Source of the DNA: Chloroflexota bacterium
Lineage (GTDB): Bacteria > Chloroflexota > Anaerolineae > Anaerolineales > Villigracilaceae
DNA length: 36,309 nt
Direction of reading: 5' to 3'
NCBI GenBank assembly: GCA_016234535.1
Contig: JACRBH010000191.1
Location: 1 to 36,309 of the forward strand
Part shown: one piece after another, positions 8,672-16,904 of the stretch
How the letters are laid out: each line of letters opens with the position of its first letter
Position numbering within the stretch: the stretch's first letter is position 1
The notes under the pieces: generated by a model
Databases searched by the model: none
Seen by the model: the letters and a program-made list of their open reading frames with translations, nothing else
What the model was told of the DNA's origin: nothing
Translations under genes and position numbers: made by a program

Positions 8672-10612
8672 TTATTTTTCATGTTCATGTACCAGTATTT
8701 GCGAGTTGTAAATTTCAGCATAGATCGGTTCTTCTTCCATTAATTCGGCGTGTTTGCCCTGTGCCACAACTTCACCTTTTTCGAGCACAAGAATTTTATC
8801 GGCGTTCATCACGGTGCTGATGCGCTGTGCGATGACAAAGGATGTGCGGCCTTTCATAAGAGTTTCAAGCGCTTCCTGAATATGCGACTCGGTGGCGACA
8901 TCGACGCTGGAGGTTGAGTCGTCGAGGATCAGAATGCGCGGATTAAGTAATAGCGCGCGCGCAATGGCCACGCGTTGTTTTTGTCCGCCACTGAGGGTTG
9001 TTCCGCGTTCACCGACGTGTGTGTTGTAGCCGTCGGGGAAGGACATGATGAAATCATGCGCGGCGGCGGCTTTTGCTGCGGATTCAATTTCTGCGTGCGT
9101 AGCTTCGGGTTTACCAAATGCGATATTCTCGCTGATCGTGCCGCTGAACAGAGTTGTCTCTTGAAGCACGATACCGATCTGTGAACGCAGCGAGTCGAGC
9201 GTGACATCGCGCAGGTCGTGACCATCAATTGTGATTCCGCCTTCGGTTGGATCATAGAAGCGCGGGAGCAAGTTGATGATGCTGGTCTTGCCTGAGCCTG
9301 TCGCGCCAAGCAATGCAACCGTCTCACCTGATTTAACTTCAAACGAAACATTCTTTAGCACAGGTTCGCCACCGCCAACATAACGGAAGGTGACGTTCTC
9401 GAATTTCACGTCGCCTTTCACGGCAGGCAGTTTCGATGCGTTGGGTTTGTCCACAATATCACTCTTGGCATCGAGAATTTCAAAGATGCGGTCAGCGGAT
9501 GCGGCAGCCTGTCCCATCTGCGTGACGATCATGCCGAACATCATGATGGGGAAGAACAGGTACATCAAGTAAAGAGAGAATTCCTGCCATGCGCCAATGG
9601 TCAACGTGCCAACAATAATTTGCTTGCCGCCCACATAAAGGATCGCGGCTTGCCCGAGGTTGGCAATTAAGAAAACCAGTGGAAACAAAAATGTGAATAA
9701 ACGATTGACGGCGATGGCTTGATTCATTGTGTCATCTGCGGCGTTGCGGAATTTTGTCTGCTGTTCCTTCTCGCGCGTGAAAGCCTTGATCACTTTGACG
9801 CCCGCGAGATTTTCCTGCAAGACCGTATTCAAGGTTGAAAGTTTTATCTGCACTTTCGTAAACAGCGGCTGGCTGAGTCCTGCGAATACGCCGAACAACA
9901 CAATCGCAATCGGCAAAATCGGCATCGCCGTCCACGCAAGCGAAACGTTCGACGAGAACAAAATGATGACCGTGCCCGTCAACAAAATCACCGCGCCAAC
10001 AAGCTGCAGCAAACCCTGTCCGATAAACAAGCGCACCTTCTCCACATCGTCCGTCGCGCGGATCATCAACTGGCCTGTCTGATTCTTATCGTGATACGCG
10101 AACGATAAATTCTGGATTTTGGCATACAGGTCATTGCGCAGGTCATACGCCACCGACTGCGAATTCTTCTCCGCCCAATAAGCTTGCAGGAAGGAGAACA
10201 GTCCACGCAGCAGGGCGAATCCGACAATCGCGACAAGAGCAGTTATCAGGGCGCGGGGAGCGTTATTTAAATCCGCTTCAAGCGTGACCTTGAGCTGGTC
10301 CAGCGTTAAAGCAGAGTCATACTTTAGGGCATCGAGAATCTTCGGCAGTGCCGCGCTGACAAATGCTGCGGGGATCTTATCCAGCGCCTGCAAAACCTGG
10401 TCGGCGAGAAATCCGCTCGTGACCGCGTCAATTACGTTACGGATCATACGCGGTACAGCCAGCTGCGAAAGCGTGGCGATGACGAGGAAGATATACGGCA
10501 AAACAGCCTGGCTCTTGTAATGAGTCAGGTATTTGATGGCGCGGCCAATACCTTTAAAGGATGTTTTTTGGCGCTTTGCGCGGGGTGGGTTTTGGGTCAT
10601 GGTTGCTTGCAA
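8672..10612 (-). CDS. Heterodimeric ABC exporter, half with degenerate ATP site
   Basis: 646 residues: six-helix membrane domain (about 30-375) and ATPase domain (about 400-640). Walker A GATGSGKTS (436-444) and signature LSGGQ (540-544) are canonical, but Walker B ends LDDSTSSVD with Asp565 in place of the catalytic Glu, and the switch His is Gln in VIAQRISTV. This is the expected degenerate partner of the downstream half. The TM1-TM2 loop (about 62-120) is enlarged and amphipathic. The best start is a TTG at 10612, because AAGGAG lies 7 nt before it; the ATG at 10600 is about 19 nt from that site. It follows the MarR-fusion gene by 76 nt and precedes the other half by 129 nt, in one apparent operon. 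Confidence 0.93.
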   Translation of the reverse strand: MQATMTQNPPRAKRQKTSFKGIGRAIKYLTHYKSQAVLPYIFLVIATLSQLAVPRMIRNVIDAVTSGFLADQVLQALDKIPAAFVSAALPKILDALKYDSALTLDQLKVTLEADLNNAPRALITALVAIVGFALLRGLFSFLQAYWAEKNSQSVAYDLRNDLYAKIQNLSFAYHDKNQTGQLMIRATDDVEKVRLFIGQGLLQLVGAVILLTGTVIILFSSNVSLAWTAMPILPIAIVLFGVFAGLSQPLFTKVQIKLSTLNTVLQENLAGVKVIKAFTREKEQQTKFRNAADDTMNQAIAVNRLFTFLFPLVFLIANLGQAAILYVGGKQIIVGTLTIGAWQEFSLYLMYLFFPIMMFGMIVTQMGQAAASADRIFEILDAKSDIVDKPNASKLPAVKGDVKFENVTFRYVGGGEPVLKNVSFEVKSGETVALLGATGSGKTSIINLLPRFYDPTEGGITIDGHDLRDVTLDSLRSQIGIVLQETTLFSGTISENIAFGKPEATHAEIESAAKAAAAHDFIMSFPDGYNTHVGERGTTLSGGQKQRVAIARALLLNPRILILDDSTSSVDVATESHIQEALETLMKGRTSFVIAQRISTVMNADKILVLEKGEVVAQGKHAELMEEEPIYAEIYNSQILVHEHEK

Positions 10613-10688
10613 GGGAATGCTCCTTTATAAAGATCGATCAAAAAATAGCATACGAATGTGGAGGAATTATGTAAAAGTGGGAGAGACT

Positions 10689-11804
10689 TTATAGAGACTG
10701 TTTTTTCTCATCCAATTGATGTGCTGCTTCAGCAAGAATCTTGAACATCTCAACCACCTGTTCGAGTTCTTCTTCGCTCAAATTTTGTCCGATTTCTTCC
10801 ATCCAACTGTGCTGGCGATGAATTCCCTCTTTAATAAACATTGTTCCTTTTGATGAAAGAGTCAATTGTTTCATACGGCGATTTTCAGGATATTCGGTTC
10901 GCTCCACCAAATCAGATTTAACAAGTTGTTCCACCAATTGGCTTGCGGCTGCGGCAGTGATCTTCAAGAATTCGCTTATGTAGTTAATATTGCAGGAGCC
11001 TTCATAATACAACCCCTGCAAAACATGTACTTGTGTTATTGAAAGTCCACCTGCTTTTGCAAGGCGATTCCAAGTGCGCATGGAACGATCTGTAAAGAGA
11101 TCGAAGAACGAACGCAATTTAACATCGAATTCCGGCAACTCAACTTTATGTTGGTTGACTTGGTCTACAAGCATAACCAGATCATCTAAAGGCATTCCGC
11201 CGCTCTTTTTGTTCTGTTCAAACCCTACCCCCATAGTCATTGCAGGAATTTCCCCGTCACTTGGGAACACATGATCGACAAGTAATTTGAAAACATGAAG
11301 GTCGTCTGCAAATCTGCCGTATTGTTCAAATAAGCTTATGAAATCCGTTACTGGATATTCATGTTCAAGGTTTTCTATGAGGCGGACTACCCACAATTCA
11401 AACGCATTAAAGGCAAGTGGAAGGATTTTCATATCTGATTTACCTTCACTTGCCCTTTGGTGATTATGGTCGTGAACACTGTCAAAAGTTCGTTCGGACG
11501 TTTTTGGCGAAACGAAAACACAATAACACTGTTTTTCAGGATTTTTTGCTTTTGTCTCTTTCAAATGACTGCGGATAGACTGAAATTCCCGATCCTGCGC
11601 CGCGCTTTTTGATTTTGTCACTTCAAAGATCAAGATGTAATCTTCATTGAAGGCGACAATATCTGGCTTCCCTCCAGGCGCATGACTATCCATTGTGCCG
11701 TTATGAATAACAGAAAAACCGCGCTTTTCCAGCGCGGATTGTAAGTCACCCACAATTGCCTGTTCAAATTGTGTATGAGAATTTAGTGAAATATAACTTG
11801 ACAT
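10689..11804 (-). CDS. MarR-family regulator fused to a PD-(D/E)XK-like N-terminal domain
   Basis: 371 residues, more than twice the length of a normal MarR protein. Residues about 225-371 are a MarR winged helix: TWNRLAKAGGLSITQVHVL, the recognition-helix region TAAAASQLVEQLVKSDLVER, and the wing EYPENRRMKQLTLSSKG. Residues 1-140 resemble the PD-(D/E)XK nuclease fold: an initial helix FEQAIVGDLQSALEKRG, GGKPDIV with Asp48, then FEVTKSK with Glu61, followed by a Gln-containing helix and a strand YCVFVSP. The exact ExK triad is not clean (EVTK), so catalysis is uncertain and the domain may only bind nucleic acid. A helical linker (140-225) joins the two. The gene heads the ABC exporter operon and has a 19-bp palindrome just before its ATG, suggesting autoregulation. 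Confidence 0.8.
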   Translation of the reverse strand: MSSYISLNSHTQFEQAIVGDLQSALEKRGFSVIHNGTMDSHAPGGKPDIVAFNEDYILIFEVTKSKSAAQDREFQSIRSHLKETKAKNPEKQCYCVFVSPKTSERTFDSVHDHNHQRASEGKSDMKILPLAFNAFELWVVRLIENLEHEYPVTDFISLFEQYGRFADDLHVFKLLVDHVFPSDGEIPAMTMGVGFEQNKKSGGMPLDDLVMLVDQVNQHKVELPEFDVKLRSFFDLFTDRSMRTWNRLAKAGGLSITQVHVLQGLYYEGSCNINYISEFLKITAAAASQLVEQLVKSDLVERTEYPENRRMKQLTLSSKGTMFIKEGIHRQHSWMEEIGQNLSEEELEQVVEMFKILAEAAHQLDEKKQSL

Positions 11805-11811
11805 AGTATTT

Positions 11812-11830
11812 CAATGACCTAAAGTCATTG
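11812..11830 (-). promoter_or_regulatory. Palindromic operator candidate for the MarR-fusion regulator
   Basis: CAATGAC and GTCATTG form a perfect 7-bp inverted repeat with a 5-bp spacer, ending 8 nt upstream of the regulator's ATG. MarR dimers bind palindromes of this size, usually over their own promoter or start region. On the minus strand the repeat includes AGGTC, the only possible ribosome binding site, so binding could block both transcription and translation. The role is inferred. Confidence 0.55.
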
Positions 11831-11878
11831 TATCATTATGGTTTAAAGGTGGGATGTTAGAAGAGTGTTAGAGTTTAA

Positions 11879-11913
11879 AAAGAGACAGTCACCTCAAAGG
11901 TGGCTGTCTCTTG
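11879..11913 (-). terminator. GACAGTCACCT hairpin with T-run; repeat family C, copy 1
   Basis: 14-bp arms at 11881-11894 and 11898-11911 pair with one G-T mismatch around a 3-nt loop. Read on the minus strand the hairpin is followed by TCTTTTTAAA, a plausible terminator for the genes upstream at 12-13 kb. It shares the GGTGACAGTCAC core with the hairpin at 34813-34845. Confidence 0.65.
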
Positions 11914-11949
11914 GTTTTCTGCTTTGGGAAAATATGTTTGATGCTAAGT

Positions 11950-12075
11950 TTACAAGGTTTGCTTATAAGATTGCTCGATCAAATAAATAACTGTGTCCAA
12001 TTCAGATAAATCAGAGGGGTTTGTTTCCGTGACGCCAATTCCATGATGTCCAATTTTTGAAACATCCCGGCTTAG
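11950..12075 (-). pseudogene. Remnant of a DUF5655 (COG3586) protein, C-terminal end
   Basis: Minus-strand frame open from 12075 to a TAA at 11950-11952, with an in-frame stop just upstream and no start codon. It encodes 41 residues containing LSRDVSKIGHHGIG near the start and a final LIEQSYKQTL. From memory this matches the conserved C terminus of DUF5655/COG3586 proteins, which read LARDVSNIGHWGNG and end in a LIKQSYEKN-like helix. The rest of the gene is absent; the upstream neighbour is an unrelated membrane protein ending at 12091. It is therefore best read as a gene relic left by deletion. Confidence 0.55.
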
Positions 12076-12090
12076 TTATCCATCCTTTAG

Positions 12091-12891
12091 CTATCTCACC
12101 CGGGTGATATTAATACATTTCGGCACGCGGCTGGGAGGAGTATAGGCGCAGCCAAACAGGTATTTATTTTCAAAATGGAAAATGATCAGAGACTCGGTTG
12201 TGCCAAATGCAGACATCGGCCTCGTGACCGGCAATTGATCCACATCACTGCTCCACTCAAGAGTATAAGACCCTTTTGCATGTGTGGAGAATCCATCCAC
12301 ATCAATGAGCGGGTTTGGGAGGTCTGTCCCGTTTTCAACGGCTGAAATTCCTTCCAGAACCAAAGCGTTTCCATCCTGCAAAGCCTGACGCGCTTCCGGT
12401 GCAAGGATCGAGAACCTGCCCCCGATGACAGCCAGCGCAACAAGCACCGTCAGCGCCAAAAAGGGACTTCCCTTTCTACCGCTTGAGATTGATGCAGCCC
12501 GGTCGAAATTACCCAGCACCCAACGGAAAAAGAACGCGAGCGGCAGGTAGATAACCAGGCGCGGCAGGAAGGTGAATAGGAACAGGAAAAATGAAGTCAC
12601 CCCTTCCGATACCCCGGAGTTGATATATGCCTGCACAGAACTTAAGAGCACAATGAACATCGATCCGCCCAGCACTCCCCAAAAAGATTCCTCTTCCCAG
12701 GCGATGATCAATCCCAAAACGATCATGAACAGGATTGTTAAAACGACAGTTGTCACCCGTCCCATCGGCAGCTCAAACAGGGGAATACCGGGCAGCATCC
12801 AACTGTTGATGAATTCTGAAATAATTGCAAATGGCAGGCCAAAGACCAGGCCGATAACTATTCCGTATATTCGACGATTACGATCGCTCAT
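12091..12891 (-). CDS. Hypothetical membrane protein with a C-terminal extracytoplasmic domain
   Basis: 266 residues not recognised as a named family. Residues about 8-170 contain roughly five hydrophobic helices (for example IVIGLVFGLPFAIISEF near the N terminus and FLALTVLVALAVIGG as the last). The remaining about 95 residues form a soluble region starting with APEARQALQDGNALVLEG and ending NITRVR, probably outside the membrane, with one Cys near the end. GGGAGA lies 8 nt upstream of the ATG and supports the start. It is flanked by a terminator-like palindrome upstream (12962-13010) and the DUF5655 remnant downstream, so it is probably transcribed alone. The function is unknown. Confidence 0.75.
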   Translation of the reverse strand: MSDRNRRIYGIVIGLVFGLPFAIISEFINSWMLPGIPLFELPMGRVTTVVLTILFMIVLGLIIAWEEESFWGVLGGSMFIVLLSSVQAYINSGVSEGVTSFFLFLFTFLPRLVIYLPLAFFFRWVLGNFDRAASISSGRKGSPFLALTVLVALAVIGGRFSILAPEARQALQDGNALVLEGISAVENGTDLPNPLIDVDGFSTHAKGSYTLEWSSDVDQLPVTRPMSAFGTTESLIIFHFENKYLFGCAYTPPSRVPKCINITRVR

Positions 12892-12961
12892 TTTCTAATC
12901 TCCCAAATTTATTGATTTACAACTTGCAACGTGGCGGCCATGACCAGGGTTTATTTATGGC

Positions 12962-13010
12962 AAAAGTGTGGCATTCCATGCTGCTCCGCTCCTTAGAATG
13001 CCACACTTTT
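12962..13010. terminator. 15-bp inverted repeat GTGTGGCATTC; bidirectional terminator or repeat
   Basis: AAAAGTGTGGCATTC (12962-12976) and GAATGCCACACTTTT (12996-13010) pair perfectly around a 19-nt loop. The hairpin ends in T-runs on both strands. It lies downstream of the minus-strand phosphatase-like genes and upstream of the membrane protein gene, so it should stop transcription between them. The rest of the gap from 12892 to 13083 shows nothing else. Confidence 0.7.
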
Positions 13011-13083
13011 TTGATTTTGCAAACACACCCAGGGAGGGGTTTTTCTTTTTATGGTGATAATTCGAATCCCCGCTGAGCATAAC

Positions 13084-14106
13084 TCAACACGCAACAACCC
13101 TGAACGGCGGGACGGGCAGGCCGAATGCTTCGAATACCGGCACGCCTTCCCATTCAGGCGGGATGGGCAGGCCGAGCACAAAAGCTGTTGTGGCGGCTGT
13201 GTCCATCGTGTGGACTGGCGTGGTGAGCGGACCGGGCGTCACGCGCGGCCCGCTGATAACCCAGGGAATGGTCATGTCTTCGGGGGCATCGGTGCCATGC
13301 TTGGTGTCGTGTCCGCCATGATCGGAGGTGACGATGATCATCGTGTCATCGTACATGCCGCGGTCTTTCAACGATTGTAGAATTGTTCCAAACGCCTTGT
13401 CGTCTTTGGCGTATGCCTTCAATTGCTGGGGTGACATCCAGCCTTCCTCGTGCCCGACCAGATCGCCATTTGGAAAATGCACAAACATCAGGTTGAAGCC
13501 GATCTTCACCTGACTGATGGCAAGTTTCTCGATGGTGGTGAGATCATCGATCTTGTCTGTTTCATCGATGAAGGCAAAGAAGTCGGTGCTGGGCGGTTCG
13601 GTAACCTGACGAAGTTTTACCTTGCCAACCACCATGGCGGTCTGCAAGCCGGCCCCATGCACAAGATCGAAAATGTCGGTGCCGCGCGCGTATCCGTTTT
13701 CGGGGACGTAATCGTTCCAGCGCACGATATGTTTTGCGGGACACATCCCCGTCAGCATGGAGGCGTGGGATGGCAGCGTGCTGCTTGGCATGATGGTCCG
13801 CGCTTTAAGAGTGTATGCTCCGTTCTGCATCAACGACAGCACGTTGACCATGTTCGCTGCGACTATTGCGTCGGCGCGCAGCCCGTCAAAGCTGACTATC
13901 AACACACGTGAGATCGGCGGGGCGGGTGTGAATGTGATCGTTGGGGAAATACTTCTGTTGGCGGTGGGTGGCGGCGTACTGCTTGGGGTGAGAGTCGCTG
14001 TCGGGGGAGGATCAATGAGCGGCGGCGGCGATGAAGCGAATGCTCCGCAGCTTTGCAGGATCACGGCCAAGAGAGTCAAAATCCAAATGCGTTGAGTTGT
14101 TTTCAG
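13084..14106 (-). CDS. Alkaline phosphatase superfamily (NPP-like) lipoprotein, copy 2
   Basis: A phosphodiesterase/phosphatase-type enzyme of the alkaline phosphatase superfamily, acting at the cell surface. Metal and nucleophile motifs are SFDGLRADAI, the Thr in SSTLPSHASMLTG, TSDHGGHDTKHG and the C-terminal HTMDTAATTAFVLG. The substrate is not deducible. The first conventional alternative start in this frame is a TTG at 14079, which would cut the signal peptide. A CTG at 14106 is 7 nt behind GGAG and gives a complete lipoprotein signal, (M)KTTQRIWILTLLAVILQSC, so I place the start there (340 aa). A long Thr/Pro-rich linker follows Cys20. It is a paralogue of the next gene upstream, 34 nt away, and probably arose by tandem duplication. 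Confidence 0.85.
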   Translation of the reverse strand: MKTTQRIWILTLLAVILQSCGAFASSPPPLIDPPPTATLTPSSTPPPTANRSISPTITFTPAPPISRVLIVSFDGLRADAIVAANMVNVLSLMQNGAYTLKARTIMPSSTLPSHASMLTGMCPAKHIVRWNDYVPENGYARGTDIFDLVHGAGLQTAMVVGKVKLRQVTEPPSTDFFAFIDETDKIDDLTTIEKLAISQVKIGFNLMFVHFPNGDLVGHEEGWMSPQQLKAYAKDDKAFGTILQSLKDRGMYDDTMIIVTSDHGGHDTKHGTDAPEDMTIPWVISGPRVTPGPLTTPVHTMDTAATTAFVLGLPIPPEWEGVPVFEAFGLPVPPFRVVAC

Positions 14107-14140
14107 GGTTGGTCTCCAATTAAAGTTTATGGCAGGTTGT

Positions 14141-15211
14141 TTATTCGCAGACTTTTTCAGGATGAGATTTTATTCTGGGTTCGCCGAAGGCTTCATAGAC
14201 AGGAATGCCGTCCCAATCCGGTTGAAGCGGCAGGCCCAGGGCGTACGCTGTGGTGGCGGCTGTATCCATTGTTTGCAGTGGAGTGGTTATTTCAACGGGA
14301 ACGATGCCCGGGCCCGATGCGATCCAGGGGATGCGATAATCTTCGATGACAAGGCCAATATGATTCTTGTCGTGTCCGCCGTGATCGGCTGTAACAATAA
14401 TAAGCGTGCTGTCTCGCAGGCCATTTTCATCGAGCGCGGTCAAAATATTTCCCAGCGCTTCATCGCCCTGACGCAAGACTTTAAACTGCTGGCCGGACAT
14501 CCAGCCATATTTATGCCCGCGCAGATCAGCGCCTGCAAAGTGAACGAACATCAGATCAAAGCCTTGCGAGATCTGCGCAGCCGCTTCTTTTGCAACCGCC
14601 GACTCGCCGTAGCGTATTTCGAAAACATCCGTTGTTTCAGGCTCGGCAAGTTGTCTTAATTTTGACTTGCTGACGATCATTACGGTTTTCATTCCCGCAG
14701 CGTGCGCCAGGTCGAAGATGTCCACACCTTTCGAATAACCCATGTATATAAAATACCTGTCGTAGATTACGCCGTGCTTTTCCATGCACAACCCTGAAAG
14801 CATGGAGGCATGGCTGGGTGATGTTGCCGGATATGCAATCGTTCGCGCGCTTGTCAGATCATATGCGCCGGTCTCCATCAATTCGAGCAGGTTGTTCATT
14901 GGCGCGGCCGCGATTGCATCGGTGCGCATTCCATCGTAGCTGATGATCAGGACACGTTTGATTTCCGCCGGTATGGGCGTTGGCGCATCCGTCGGCTCAA
15001 ATGGGACATTCTCCGCGGTTGCGCCTGTGAATAATACAGGCGTTGCCGTCAGCGACGGAACGATTGTGGCGGTTTGAGTTGGCGGAACGAAAACAGTTTC
15101 AGTGTCAGCCGGTATTGCGGGAATCGATACAGGCGCGTCTCCCCAAAGGCTGGGAGTCGAAATACATCCTGCAAGTAGAAGGCAAACAAATAAAACTCTG
15201 TAGTTTTTCAT
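14141..15211 (-). CDS. Alkaline phosphatase superfamily (NPP-like) lipoprotein, copy 1
   Basis: 356 residues and clearly paralogous to the gene downstream. Signal peptide ends at lipobox LLAGC (Cys16), followed by a Thr/Pro-rich tether to about residue 85. Catalytic-site motifs: ISYDGMRTDAI, the Thr of YPATSPSHASMLSG, TADHGGHDKNH and QTMDTAATTAYALG. The family hydrolyses phosphomono- or diesters (nucleotide pyrophosphatases, phosphonoacetate hydrolase and relatives); the substrate here is unknown. The start is only 6 nt after the hutU stop codon and has no clear ribosome binding site, so translation is probably coupled to hutU. Confidence 0.88.
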   Translation of the reverse strand: MKNYRVLFVCLLLAGCISTPSLWGDAPVSIPAIPADTETVFVPPTQTATIVPSLTATPVLFTGATAENVPFEPTDAPTPIPAEIKRVLIISYDGMRTDAIAAAPMNNLLELMETGAYDLTSARTIAYPATSPSHASMLSGLCMEKHGVIYDRYFIYMGYSKGVDIFDLAHAAGMKTVMIVSKSKLRQLAEPETTDVFEIRYGESAVAKEAAAQISQGFDLMFVHFAGADLRGHKYGWMSGQQFKVLRQGDEALGNILTALDENGLRDSTLIIVTADHGGHDKNHIGLVIEDYRIPWIASGPGIVPVEITTPLQTMDTAATTAYALGLPLQPDWDGIPVYEAFGEPRIKSHPEKVCE

Positions 15212-15217
15212 GCGGGA

Positions 15218-16870
15218 TTATTTCAACATCGGCATTTTCAACCCGTGACGTTTTGCGGCGTCAATCGCAATTTCATAACCCGCGTCAGCGTGCCGCGCCA
15301 CGCCCATGCCTGGATCTGTTGTAAGAACACGTTCCAGTCTGAGAGCTGCTTCCGGGGTTCCGTCTGCGACAATGACCTGTCCCGCGTGCTGGCTGTATCC
15401 CATGCCCACGCCGCCGCCGTGATGGAACGAAACCCAGGTCGCGCCGCCCACTGCATTGATCAATGCGTTAAGGATCGCCCAATCTGAAATTGCATCCGAG
15501 CCGTCTTTCATGGCTTCGGTTTCGCGGTTCGGCGAAGCGACAGAACCTGAATCCAAATGATCGCGGCCAATGACGATGGGCGCTTTTACTTTTCCGCTCG
15601 CAACCAATTGATTGAACATCAAACCCGCCTTGGCGCGTTCGCCATATCCAAGCCAGCAGATGCGCGATGGTAGACCTTGGAAGGGAACCTTTTCCCGCGC
15701 CATTTTTAGCCAGCGATGTAGATGAGCGTCATTGGGGAAGAGTTCCATGATGGCTTTGTCGGTGGTGTAAATATCCTCAGGGTCGCCGGAGAGCGCCACC
15801 CAGCGGAACGGTCCCTTGCCCTCACAAAACAACGGACGAATATAAGCCGGCACGAAGCCGGGAAATTCAAAGGCATCACTGACGCCATTGTTGAAGGCCT
15901 GCTGGCGAAGATTATTTCCATAATCAAAAACTTCCGCGCCCGCGCGCTGGAAATTCAACATGGCTTTCACATGTGTGGACATGGAATCCATAGCCATCTT
16001 TTTATATTTTTCAGGGTCGGAAATTCGCAATTGATTCGCGGCTGTGATGGATAATCCAGATGGGACATAGAACAAGGCTTCATGCGCTGAGGTTTGATCT
16101 GTAACTACATCGGGGATCACGCCGCGCGCAAAGAGTTCGCTGTAAACATCTGCGGCATTTCCGATCAGCCCGATGGATTTTGGAATTCCTTTTTCCTTGA
16201 ATTCCTCCACGAGAGTCATGGCTTCTTCGAGATTATCTACAACCATGTCAATGTAACCAATGGCGCGGCGGCGTTCGGCGCGTTCGGGGTCAACTTCAAC
16301 GACCAGGCCCACGCCTTCATTCATGGTGATGGATAAAGGCTGAGCGCCGCCCATTCCACCGAGTCCTGCGGTTAGAACGAACTTGCCTTTAAGCGAATCC
16401 CAACCTTTGAGCTTGGCAAGTGCGCCGAAGGTCTCGTATGTGCCCTGCAAAATTCCCTGTGTGCCGATGTATATCCACGAGCCGGCGGTCATTTGGCCGT
16501 ACATGATGAGTCCCTTTTTATCCAGCTCATCGAACTTTTCCCAGGTCGCCCAATGCGGCACGATGTTTGAATTTGCAATCAATACTTTGGGCGCATCCTT
16601 GTGAGATTTGAAAACGATGACCGGCTTGCCTGATTGCACGAGCAGGGTTTCATCCTCTTCGAGATTCTTGAGTGACTCAAGAATTGCATCGAACGATTCC
16701 CAATTGCGCGCGGCCTTCCCGCGCCCACCGTAGACAACGAGGTTTTCAGGCTTCTCAGCCACTTCGGGGTCAAGGTTGTTTTGTATCATGCGATAGGCGG
16801 CTTCGGAAAGCCAGTTCTTGCAGGTCAATTGTGTGCCGCGCGGTGCGCGGACTATGCGAGATGTGGACAT
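15218..16870 (-). CDS. hutU: Urocanate hydratase
   Basis: Converts urocanate to imidazolonepropionate, the second step of histidine degradation, using tightly bound NAD+ as an electrophile. 550 residues, the normal length. Diagnostic stretches are [16 protein letters not shown] near residue 45, [18 protein letters not shown], and the C-terminal [12 protein letters not shown] and [14 protein letters not shown]. The frame is open to 16921, but AAGGAG lies 8 nt upstream of the ATG at 16870 and the family N terminus begins with this Met. No hutH, hutI or hutG is present in the window; the downstream genes are two phosphatase-like lipoproteins, so the histidine pathway must be scattered or incomplete. 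Confidence 0.96.
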   Translation of the reverse strand: MSTSRIVRAPRGTQLTCKNWLSEAAYRMIQNNLDPEVAEKPENLVVYGGRGKAARNWESFDAILESLKNLEEDETLLVQSGKPVIVFKSHKDAPKVLIANSNIVPHWATWEKFDELDKKGLIMYGQMTAGSWIYIGTQGILQGTYETFGALAKLKGWDSLKGKFVLTAGLGGMGGAQPLSITMNEGVGLVVEVDPERAERRRAIGYIDMVVDNLEEAMTLVEEFKEKGIPKSIGLIGNAADVYSELFARGVIPDVVTDQTSAHEALFYVPSGLSITAANQLRISDPEKYKKMAMDSMSTHVKAMLNFQRAGAEVFDYGNNLRQQAFNNGVSDAFEFPGFVPAYIRPLFCEGKGPFRWVALSGDPEDIYTTDKAIMELFPNDAHLHRWLKMAREKVPFQGLPSRICWLGYGERAKAGLMFNQLVASGKVKAPIVIGRDHLDSGSVASPNRETEAMKDGSDAISDWAILNALINAVGGATWVSFHHGGGVGMGYSQHAGQVIVADGTPEAALRLERVLTTDPGMGVARHADAGYEIAIDAAKRHGLKMPMLK

Positions 16871-16904
16871 GGAATTTCTCCTTTGAAAATCAGTGCTTTT
16901 CGGG

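Noticed and set aside
13450..13911. 153-codon plus-strand frame opposite the phosphatase-like gene
   Set aside because: It is antisense to conserved catalytic motifs and has no ribosome binding site or family match.
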